From positions 4,092,001 through 4,156,000 of the forward strand of contig CBDIDV010000002.1 of the NCBI GenBank assembly GCA_965277875.1: a stretch of DNA of 64,000 nucleotides, given 5' to 3'. The notes under the pieces are model-generated. The model made no database searches, was not told the origin of the DNA, and worked only from the letters and a program-made list of their open reading frames with translations. Within the stretch, counting starts at the first letter, position 1. Every line of letters begins with the position of its first letter. Below are positions 57,724 to 64,000 of this stretch, piece after piece. The position numbers were made by a program, and so were the translations under genes. This DNA is from CAWFQB01 sp965277875. GTDB lineage: Bacteria > Armatimonadota > Chthonomonadetes > Chthonomonadales > Chthonomonadaceae.

Positions 57724-58728
57724 GTGTCTTCAGGTTCTTCGGAAACAGGTTTGATGAGAATGGCCTCTCTGGAAACAGCTTCTCTGGAAACAGCTTCTCT
57801 GGAAGCGTGGAAGGTATCGCTGCACGGCGGACACAGTGGCGAGTTCTGCGACCATGCCGAGGGGACGCTGCGCGAGATCCTGGATGCCGCCGTCGCCTTC
57901 GGGTATCACACATTTGGTATCAGCGAACACGCGCCGCGCCTGGGAGCGCAGTACCTGTATGACAGAGAGTTGGAGTTAGGCTGGGACGTAGCGAAGATCG
58001 AGACCGATTTTGCCCGCTACCGGTCGCTTTTACCCGATTTGACTGCCGAGTACGCCGACCGGCTGATTATCCTGCGCGGCTTCGAGGCCGAAGTGGTTCC
58101 CGAAGATTATGCCCGCATTATGCGCGGCTATCGCGAAGCGGTTCTGCCGAATGGACGCCCCGTTTTCGATTACATGGTCGGTTCAGTGCATTTCATTCAC
58201 GGCCATTCCGTAGACGGCCCGCTCAGGTTGTTTGAACGGGCCGTTGCGTCGTGCGGCGGACTGGAACCGCTGGCTGTGGAATACTATCGTCAGGTCGCCG
58301 CTATGATCGAAGCCTTGCGTCCCGATGTCGTGGGCCACTTCGATCTTATCAAGCTGAACGCGATGCGGTACGGCGCACAGGCGGGCTATGACGCCGCGCT
58401 GCTGCAGTCGCCTGCCGTTTGCGCGGCGGCATTGACGGCGCTGGAAGCCGTCCGCGACCACAACTGCATTCTCGACCTGAACACAGCGGGCTGGCGCAAA
58501 GGACTTGCAGAGCCGTACCCCGGTTCGGCGTTCGTCACGCTCGCGCACAGCATGGGCATCGGGTTCTGCTTCGGCGACGACAGCCACCGCATTACGGAAG
58601 TCGGGGCCGGCATCACGCAAGCCCGTCAATACCTGCTCGACCTGGGCGTACCCACAATCACCATCCTGACGCGGAACGGGAACGATATTGACGCCCCTGT
58701 AATCCGCCGCTTTGTCACACTAAATTAG
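57724..58728 (+). CDS. PHP-domain histidinol-phosphatase-type enzyme
   Basis: A 334-residue PHP phosphoesterase of the HisJ type. The metal-binding His residues are visible in SLHGGHSGEFCDHAEGTLRE, then GISEHAPR, RGFEAEVVPEDYA, DYMVGSVHFIHG, VVGHFDLIKLN, and the terminal GDDSHRI. HisJ removes phosphate from histidinol-phosphate in histidine synthesis. No his genes are nearby, so related substrates are possible. GTG 57724 follows AGGAG. ATG 57754 is an alternative. The N-terminus has three tandem ASLE(T/A) units from a 15-base repeat (about 57764-57808). Confidence 0.87.
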   Translation: MSSGSSETGLMRMASLETASLETASLEAWKVSLHGGHSGEFCDHAEGTLREILDAAVAFGYHTFGISEHAPRLGAQYLYDRELELGWDVAKIETDFARYRSLLPDLTAEYADRLIILRGFEAEVVPEDYARIMRGYREAVLPNGRPVFDYMVGSVHFIHGHSVDGPLRLFERAVASCGGLEPLAVEYYRQVAAMIEALRPDVVGHFDLIKLNAMRYGAQAGYDAALLQSPAVCAAALTALEAVRDHNCILDLNTAGWRKGLAEPYPGSAFVTLAHSMGIGFCFGDDSHRITEVGAGITQARQYLLDLGVPTITILTRNGNDIDAPVIRRFVTLN

Positions 58729-58789
58729 CGCGATGAGGGTATATACGCAAGCTGTTTTCGTCCGCAGGACGACTGGCCGCAGGCCCTTG

Positions 58790-58812
58790 TATCCGGTATT
58801 TTATATACCGGA
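58790..58812 (+). promoter_or_regulatory. Inverted repeat upstream of the S9 peptidase
   Basis: Perfect 9-base arms ATCCGGTAT and ATACCGGAT are separated by 5 AT-rich bases. They lie 70 bases before the GTG. It could be an operator or a hairpin of the preceding transcript. Confidence 0.5.
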
Positions 58813-58882
58813 TCATGCTGACCCGGTTTAGTTGTAAAAAGCGCAAAGAGCATGTAATCAGATCATACTAAAGGAGCCTGCC

Positions 58883-60898
58883 GTGCCGCGTCCCATTGCC
58901 ATAGATGATTTCTACAAAATCCGCCTTGTTAGTGACCCGCAGATCGCGCCGGACGGCGGGCAGGTCGCCTGCGTCGTCACCCGCATAGACCGCGACAAAA
59001 ACAAATATCTGTCGCAGATATACGTCGTGCCATTCGAAGTTGGCGAACCGCGCCCGTTCACGTCCGGGGAAAGCAGCGCGCGGCATCCCCGCTGGTCGCC
59101 GGACGGTAAAACGCTCGCCTTCCTGTCCGACCGCCAAAAACCTAACGATCAAATCTACATCATGCCTGCGGACGGCGGCGAGGCGCGGGCATTGACGACG
59201 CTGGATGTGGAGGGCAGCATCGGCGGCTTCCGCTGGTCGCCCGACGGCAGCAAGATCGCGTTTCTGTTGCGCGAAACGCCGCCGCAAAACCGCAAATCAG
59301 CCAAAGAGGAGCGCGAAAAGAGCGGCCTGTCCAGCCCCGTGCGGCATCATACGCGGCTGAATTACCGCATGGACGGCATGGGCTATTACGATGACTCTTA
59401 CCCGCAGGTCTGCGTGGCGGACGCGCATACGGGCGCGTGGCAGAGGTTGACAGACGGCCCGTTCGCCTGCGATCTGCCCACCTGGTCGCCCGACAGCAAA
59501 ACGCTCGCCTTCGTCTCCGACCGCCGCGACGACCGCGACATCGCGAGTGCGCAGCAGGACATCTGGACAATCCCCGTGGATGGCGGCGAACTGACGCGCC
59601 TTGTCTCGCCCCCCGGCACAAGAGACGCCCTTGCCTGGTCGCCCGACGGTACGCAGTTCGCGTATGTAGGCAATCCCGATCCCAACGATACCTGGGGGAC
59701 GACGAACGACCGCGTATTCGTCCTGCCATCAACTGGCAGCGAAACCGCCCGCGACCTGACCGGGCATACAGATGTAAGCGTAGGCTGGCTGACCCTCTCC
59801 GACACGCACGAAGTCGGGGCAGGCGACATGGTGCAGTGGAGCAAAGATTGCAGCCACTTGTACTTCGCTATCAGCAGTCATGGCAATACATGTCTTTGGA
59901 CAGTAGACGTAGAAACCGAAGAAACGAACGCACTAACGCCCTCCAAATGTGAAATGGGCGGGTTCAGCGTAAATGCAGGCAGCGATGCTTGTGCTATAAC
60001 TCTGGCGGGGGCCACATACCCCCACGCGCTTTACACTGCAAAGCTTGTCGAAAGTCGAGTGGACAAGATCAACATTACAGCTGATTTCAACGAGCAGTTT
60101 CCGAGTGAGTTCGAAGTTGGCGAGCCTGAACTTTTAGAGATTCCAAATGCAGGCGGCAATGTTCCGGGTTGGCTGCTGAAACCCGCGGACTTTGAGGAAG
60201 GCAAAAAGTATCCGCTGGTCGTGTACGTGCATGGCGGGCCGCACGCGCAGTACGGCGACACGTTCTTTCACGAATTACAATGGCTCGCCGCCGAGGGCTA
60301 TGTCGTGCTGTATACCAACCCGCGCGGCAGCAAGGGGTATGGCGAGGCGCACACCAAAGCCATCAAGGGCGCGTGGGGCGGCGTGGATTACGACGACATC
60401 ATAGCCGCCACGGACTACGCCTGCGGCCTTGATTATGTAGATGCCAACCGAACGGCCATCATGGGCGGCTCGTATGGCGGCTACATGACCGCGTGGGCCG
60501 TGGGCCACACCGACCGATTTCGCTGCGCCATCGCCGACCGCCTTGTCGCCAATCTGCCCAGCATGAGCGGAACCTGCGATTTCACCTGGAAGCCCGATGC
60601 CTATTACGAGGGTAACGCGTGGGAGAGGCCGGACGCGCTCTGGCGCTGCTCGCCCCTCGCGTATGCAGGCCGCATCGTCACGCCCCTCCTGCTCATCCAC
60701 AGCGACGGCGACCTGCGCTGCCCCGCGGGACAGGCCGAGGAGATGTTTGCGGCCCTGCGCCTGCAGCGCAAGACCGTGGAGTACATTCGCTATCCCGCCG
60801 AGTCATCGCACGGCCTGTCCCGCAACGGCCCGCCCGACCTGCGCCTTGACCGCCTGCAGCGCAACCTCGAATGGCTGAACCGCTGGCTCAAAATGTAA
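58883..60898 (+). CDS. S9-family prolyl oligopeptidase (acylaminoacyl-peptidase-like)
   Basis: A 671-residue serine peptidase. The N-terminal half is a beta-propeller with repeated WSPDG/WSPDSK motifs (HPRWSPDGKTLAFLSDR, PTWSPDSKTLAFVSDR, LAWSPDGTQFAYVG). The C-terminal alpha/beta-hydrolase has VVYVHGGPHAQYG, the nucleophile Ser530 in MGGSYGGYM, Asp610 in HSDGDLRCP and His643 in ESSHGLSRNG. It releases peptides or acyl-amino acids. No signal peptide is seen, so it is probably cytosolic. The GTG start is fixed by AAAGGAG 6 bases upstream. Confidence 0.95.
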   Translation: MPRPIAIDDFYKIRLVSDPQIAPDGGQVACVVTRIDRDKNKYLSQIYVVPFEVGEPRPFTSGESSARHPRWSPDGKTLAFLSDRQKPNDQIYIMPADGGEARALTTLDVEGSIGGFRWSPDGSKIAFLLRETPPQNRKSAKEEREKSGLSSPVRHHTRLNYRMDGMGYYDDSYPQVCVADAHTGAWQRLTDGPFACDLPTWSPDSKTLAFVSDRRDDRDIASAQQDIWTIPVDGGELTRLVSPPGTRDALAWSPDGTQFAYVGNPDPNDTWGTTNDRVFVLPSTGSETARDLTGHTDVSVGWLTLSDTHEVGAGDMVQWSKDCSHLYFAISSHGNTCLWTVDVETEETNALTPSKCEMGGFSVNAGSDACAITLAGATYPHALYTAKLVESRVDKINITADFNEQFPSEFEVGEPELLEIPNAGGNVPGWLLKPADFEEGKKYPLVVYVHGGPHAQYGDTFFHELQWLAAEGYVVLYTNPRGSKGYGEAHTKAIKGAWGGVDYDDIIAATDYACGLDYVDANRTAIMGGSYGGYMTAWAVGHTDRFRCAIADRLVANLPSMSGTCDFTWKPDAYYEGNAWERPDALWRCSPLAYAGRIVTPLLLIHSDGDLRCPAGQAEEMFAALRLQRKTVEYIRYPAESSHGLSRNGPPDLRLDRLQRNLEWLNRWLKM

Positions 60899-60936
60899 GC
60901 GCTCTACCTTCTTGTTTTAGTGCCGGAGCGGAAAAC

Positions 60937-62061
60937 ATGACCGAAGAAACAACGGAATGGTGCATGAGCCTGCCGCTGGTGCAGCGGCGTAAATTGGACG
61001 CGCAGGAACGACAGCTTTTACAGCGCCAACTTCGACTGCTGCGCTGGCGCGTACCGGGTATTCTCCTGTCGTTCGCTGCCATATATGGAGGCATTTACGC
61101 CATAGCGCAGGCCGTGTCATCTACAGAGCAGGATAGGCAGATCGCTGTTACGCTGGGGTATGTAGTGTTTTATTTTGTGTTTGCGCCTGCAATGCTGCTG
61201 CTCCTCTACGACGTTTTCCGACGGCGAAAAGCATGGTGGAGCGAACTGAACGCGCAGGAAGTCAAACGCTTCGCAGGCATTTTTCAGCCCGAGCCGGGCG
61301 CGAAGGCGCTGCTCCAGACACTGCGCCATTCGCGCTTCACGCCGGATAAAGCAACGGGAATGTGGAGCATTGAAACGCTCGGCCCATGTGGGCGTTTGTG
61401 TCGCGTACAAGATCATCCTGTCAAGGTTTGGAAGAATATGCCGTTTGTCCGGGTCGCGCAGACGCCCGAAGTGGCTGCTATCGCGGCGCAGTGGCTACAG
61501 CCCGTACAGCACGATGGCGAAGAGAACCTGTACGGGCAGCGCGAAATGTCGCCTTGCGAGCAGGAAGAACTCAGGCGTTTTGCGCGGCGACTGTGCCTGC
61601 GCTTTCTGCCTCTTACCCTGGCATACACGCTCCTGGTATGCGTTCTGGCTGGCTTGAATGTGGCGCACTTTCCCATGCCGGATCAGGCTGCGCGAGTTTG
61701 CCTTATTCTTCTTGCCTGTGGTAGTGTTGATCTCTACATCACCGCCGCAAAGGTGCTGCAAGCATCACGTAGAATGTACCTCGACGCGCAGGCAGCCCGT
61801 ATCGCTATCATACGCGTAGACGCAAAAACCATAGCGGAAACGAATAAAGCAGAGCAGATGGGGGCAAGACAAAGAAGACTTCACAACATGAAATATTCCA
61901 GCATCAAAAAGAACACGGCGAAGATCAAGGAAACCGCCGGCGCAGGCCAAGAGGACATCGCGGCAGAGGAAATCGCCGTTGAGGTTTTGCCATTTACGCA
62001 ACGACGGTGGACGGAAGCAGGCCATCCCTCGGCGTGGCGCGTAGCGAGTTCTGCCGCATGA
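60937..62061 (+). CDS. Four-helix membrane protein of unknown function
   Basis: A 374-residue protein from ATG 60937 (GGAGCGGA upstream). It has two paired membrane segments near the N-terminus (VPGILLSFAAIYGGIYAIAQ, VTLGYVVFYFVFAPAMLLLL) and two more near residues 240-290 (LPLTLAYTLLVCVLAGLNVA, VCLILLACGSVDLYITAAKV). A central soluble domain and a charged C-tail with a Lys/Glu stretch complete it. No family is recognised. It follows the S9 peptidase by 38 bases and may be in its operon. Confidence 0.65.
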   Translation: MTEETTEWCMSLPLVQRRKLDAQERQLLQRQLRLLRWRVPGILLSFAAIYGGIYAIAQAVSSTEQDRQIAVTLGYVVFYFVFAPAMLLLLYDVFRRRKAWWSELNAQEVKRFAGIFQPEPGAKALLQTLRHSRFTPDKATGMWSIETLGPCGRLCRVQDHPVKVWKNMPFVRVAQTPEVAAIAAQWLQPVQHDGEENLYGQREMSPCEQEELRRFARRLCLRFLPLTLAYTLLVCVLAGLNVAHFPMPDQAARVCLILLACGSVDLYITAAKVLQASRRMYLDAQAARIAIIRVDAKTIAETNKAEQMGARQRRLHNMKYSSIKKNTAKIKETAGAGQEDIAAEEIAVEVLPFTQRRWTEAGHPSAWRVASSAA

Positions 62062-62110
62062 CCCTGCCTGAGTCTTCTGCAATTACCTTTCAGTCGAAAA
62101 GAGAACCCAC

Positions 62111-63163
62111 ATGATACAGGCCGGGGTGTTGACCGTAAGCGACGGGTGCGCGCGGGGCGAGCGCGAGGACGTGTCGGGGCGTGTGCTGGCTGAGACGCTG
62201 GAGGCGAACGGCTACGCGGTCGTGCAGCGGGCGGTCGTGCCGGACGAGACCGCTCTCATCGCCGACATCCTGCGTCTGTGGTGCGACACGGACTGCGGCC
62301 TGGTCATCACCACGGGCGGCACGGGGTTCGCCCCCCGCGACATCACGCCCGAAGCCACCCGGCTTGTGATCGAGCGGGACGCGCCCGGTCTGGCCGAACT
62401 CTTGCGCTGGACGGGCTACCAGACGTTTCCACGCGCCGTGCTGTCGCGTGGCGTGACGGGCATCCGGGGCCGTGCGCTGATCGTGAACCTGCCCGGCAGT
62501 CCGAACGGTGTGCGCGACGGCCTGAACGTCCTGCTTCCCCTGCTCCCTCACGCCATCGCCCTGCTGCACGACGAGCCGGTAGATCATACGCCTGTGCAGG
62601 GAGGAGAGGAAAAAGGAAAAAGGAAAAAGGAGAAAGGAGAGGAGGCTGCGGCTTTATATGTGGCTGCGCCGCATTCGTTTTCGCAGAGTGCGCCCGCGAC
62701 TGTGGTTGTGATGGAAACGAATCTGGATGATTTTTCGCCGGAGCTGTATGAGACCGTGATGGAGCGGCTGCTGGCGGCGGGGGCGCTGGATGTGTTTCTG
62801 TCGCCGATACAGATGAAGAAAAACCGGCCCGCGACTCTGCTTACGGTTCTGGCCGCTCCCGACAGCATGAACGCGCTTGCCGAAGTCCTGTTCACACATA
62901 CCAGCACGTTCGGCATTCGGCATACGACCATGCAGCGCATCACGCTTGAGCGACACTGGCAGACGGTGGAAACGCCGTATGGCCCGGTCCGCGTCAAAAT
63001 CGGGACGTGGCAGGGTCGCGAAACCAGCGCGTCGCCGGAGTACGAGGACGTAAAAGCCGCCGCTCGCGCCCACGACGTTCCGGCCAAAACCGTGTACGCG
63101 GCGGCTCAGGCTGCTTATATAATGCCGGCGCGTTCGCTGCCTCCTTCTGATACCTCGGCCTGA
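62111..63163 (+). CDS. MoaB/MogA domain fused to a LarC C-terminal (nickel-insertion) domain
   Basis: A 350-residue fusion. Residues 1-160 are a MoaB/MogA fold (IQAGVLTVSDGCARGEREDV SGRVL, VITTGGTGFAPRDITPEATR, LIVNLPGSPNGVRDGLNVLL), which in molybdopterin synthesis adenylylates the cofactor. Residues about 195-340 match the C-terminal half of LarC, the CTP-dependent nickel insertase that makes the lactate-racemase pincer cofactor (METNLDDFSPELYETVMERL, DVFLSPIQMKKNRPATLLTV, GIRHTTMQRITLERHWQTVE). The two are joined by EEKGKRKKEKGEE, encoded by a GGAAAAAGG repeat. The LarC N-terminal half is absent here. The start follows AAAAGAGAACC. Confidence 0.87.
   Translation: MIQAGVLTVSDGCARGEREDVSGRVLAETLEANGYAVVQRAVVPDETALIADILRLWCDTDCGLVITTGGTGFAPRDITPEATRLVIERDAPGLAELLRWTGYQTFPRAVLSRGVTGIRGRALIVNLPGSPNGVRDGLNVLLPLLPHAIALLHDEPVDHTPVQGGEEKGKRKKEKGEEAAALYVAAPHSFSQSAPATVVVMETNLDDFSPELYETVMERLLAAGALDVFLSPIQMKKNRPATLLTVLAAPDSMNALAEVLFTHTSTFGIRHTTMQRITLERHWQTVETPYGPVRVKIGTWQGRETSASPEYEDVKAAARAHDVPAKTVYAAAQAAYIMPARSLPPSDTSA
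62599..62645 (+). repeat. GGAAAAAGG-type purine block forming the MoaB-LarC linker
   Basis: The block (GGAAAAAGGAAAAAGGAGAA...) encodes the charged linker between the two domains and matches the blocks at 55128 and 9787. No inverted arm is evident nearby. Confidence 0.8.
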
Positions 63164-63324
63164 ATAGGAAACGCCGGAACCTTGATTTTACGCCTGCCGT
63201 CTTGACGTTAAGAGCCTGCCTCCTTCAACCTGCAAAAACGATTTGCGGGGCATTGGGCCTAAAATATAGAGCGCAATGAACAGGGCGTGACGGATAAGGC
63301 AGGCGGCAAAGGACGGGAGCAGCA

Positions 63325-63936
63325 ATGCAATCTACAGACACGCAGTTGAATTTGAGCGGCAAAATGGTCGCTGTGCTGATTGACGAGGGGTTTGCCGCCG
63401 AGGAGATGCTGACGGCCCGCCGCGTACTGGATCAGGCCGGGGCCGTCACGCACCTTATCGCCCTGAACGCGGGACGCATCGCCTGTTCGCACAATGGACA
63501 GATGGGCAGCGAAACGTATCCCGTAGACGTGCCGATTACGCAGGCGCACATTGAGCGGTACGACATGCTGCTATTACCCGGCAATCCCCTGCATCCGACT
63601 GCCCTGGCCGATGCGGGTATGGCCCGCACGTTCATCAGCGAGTTTTTTGATATGAACAAGACGGTGGGCGTATGGGGGTGGGGCGCGGCCCTGCTGGCGC
63701 ATATCGGGTTATTGCAGGGGCGGCGGCTGGCCTCTCCCGCCGATGTGCGTTCTATTATCGAAAGCGCGGGCGGGCAGTGGGCGGACAAGGAAGTCGTGAT
63801 TGACAACAACCTGATTTCGGGCCGCACCCACGAGGACATGCCGGTTTTCAGCCACGAACTGCTGCTCGCGCTGTCGGGGCAGGCAGGCGTACAGCACGCC
63901 CTGAACATCGGCCTGAGCCACGCGGAGAAGCAGTAA
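63325..63936 (+). CDS. DJ-1/PfpI-family protein lacking the nucleophile cysteine
   Basis: A 203-residue protein with the DJ-1/PfpI fold: MVAVLIDEGFAAEEMLTARR VLDQAG, YDMLLLPGNPLHPTAL, and the C-terminal GGQWADKEVVIDNNLISGRT HEDMPVF. The nucleophile elbow that is normally a Cys-His-Gly reads VWGWGAALLAHIGLLQGRRL, so the Cys position is Gly118 and the His is Trp119. Glu18-like residues in the first helix remain. The chaperone, glyoxalase or amidase activities that rely on this Cys are not expected, so a non-catalytic role is likely. GGGAG precedes the ATG. Confidence 0.87.
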   Translation: MQSTDTQLNLSGKMVAVLIDEGFAAEEMLTARRVLDQAGAVTHLIALNAGRIACSHNGQMGSETYPVDVPITQAHIERYDMLLLPGNPLHPTALADAGMARTFISEFFDMNKTVGVWGWGAALLAHIGLLQGRRLASPADVRSIIESAGGQWADKEVVIDNNLISGRTHEDMPVFSHELLLALSGQAGVQHALNIGLSHAEKQ

Positions 63937-64000
63937 GCGCATCCGTGCAGGTTCAGCAAACGGACAAGCGAAAGCATAAAAACTCCTCTTCCGCGACGTT

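Noticed and set aside
62111..63163. Programmed frameshift as in the split LarC of some bacteria
   Set aside because: The MoaB and LarC parts are in one continuous frame with no slippery site needed. The GGAAAAAGG block contains A-runs but reading is uninterrupted.

Overview
This 64 kb window is a GC-rich stretch (about 60 percent by eye) of a diderm, non-proteobacterial chromosome. The outer membrane is inferred from a complete MlaE-MlaF-MlaD lipid-transport operon and from a TolC plus membrane-fusion-protein pair. Promoters look like ordinary TTGACA/TATAAT sites, Shine-Dalgarno sequences are usually clear, and GTG and TTG starts are common. Many single-gene units, a YjhG-type dehydratase, Tat-exported hydrolases and several antitoxin-like small genes would fit Armatimonadota or a similar environmental phylum. 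That assignment is a guess and was not tested. Most of the window is housekeeping sequence, with a defence-like island around 37.6-47.8 kb.

Layout. 1-7.8 kb: partial aconitase (acnA, minus), an antitoxin with a toxin remnant, a LysR regulator, a two-gene membrane operon, then def-fmt-FAD oxidoreductase. 7.8-11.7 kb: peptide ABC importer (OppA-OppB-OppC order on the minus strand). 11.8-13.1 kb: two coupled, unrecognised membrane proteins. 13.3-21.4 kb: Tat glycoside hydrolase, TetR regulator with a triple operator-like site, AbrB-like protein, TolC and HlyD. 21.6-25.6 kb: DUF47, Rpn-type nuclease, tRNA-Gly(CCC), tRNA-Cys, M20 peptidase. 25.8-32.9 kb: mlaE-mlaF-mlaD, rplI, dnaB, purD. 32.9-37.9 kb: lipoprotein, DUF3592 protein, YjhG-type dehydratase coupled to an orphan AbrB antitoxin. 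38.0-42.7 kb: four-gene conflict-like locus ending in a wHTH protein and a KGGVGR-type ATPase-TPR protein. 42.7-51.6 kb: DUF2721, Gfo/Idh/MocA oxidoreductase, methyltransferase, DUF4126, AT-rich HEPN-type gene, tRNA-Gly(GCC), tRNA-Leu, flavoprotein, zinc-ribbon membrane protein. 52-64 kb: AddB-like nuclease, small HTH, M48 protease, PHP phosphatase, S9 peptidase, membrane protein, MoaB-LarC fusion, DJ-1/PfpI protein.

Two things stand out. First, palindromic elements are scattered through the window. Each has two inverted arms, often of degenerate short tandem repeats, around a 6-120 bp spacer. At least five lie between genes (9.8, 24.0, 25.6, 26.6 and 44.6 kb). Two more sit in frame inside unrelated protein genes (the OppC-type permease at 8.7 kb and the AddB-like nuclease at 53.2 kb) and translate to related peptides. 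Single purine-rich arms form linkers in other proteins. This resembles the protein-coding palindromic elements of Rickettsia in principle. Second, the KGGVGR-ATPase operon starts under a consensus promoter whose -10 lies inside a perfect 2 x 21 bp palindrome. The TPR half of the ATPase gene is much more AT-rich than its ATPase half.
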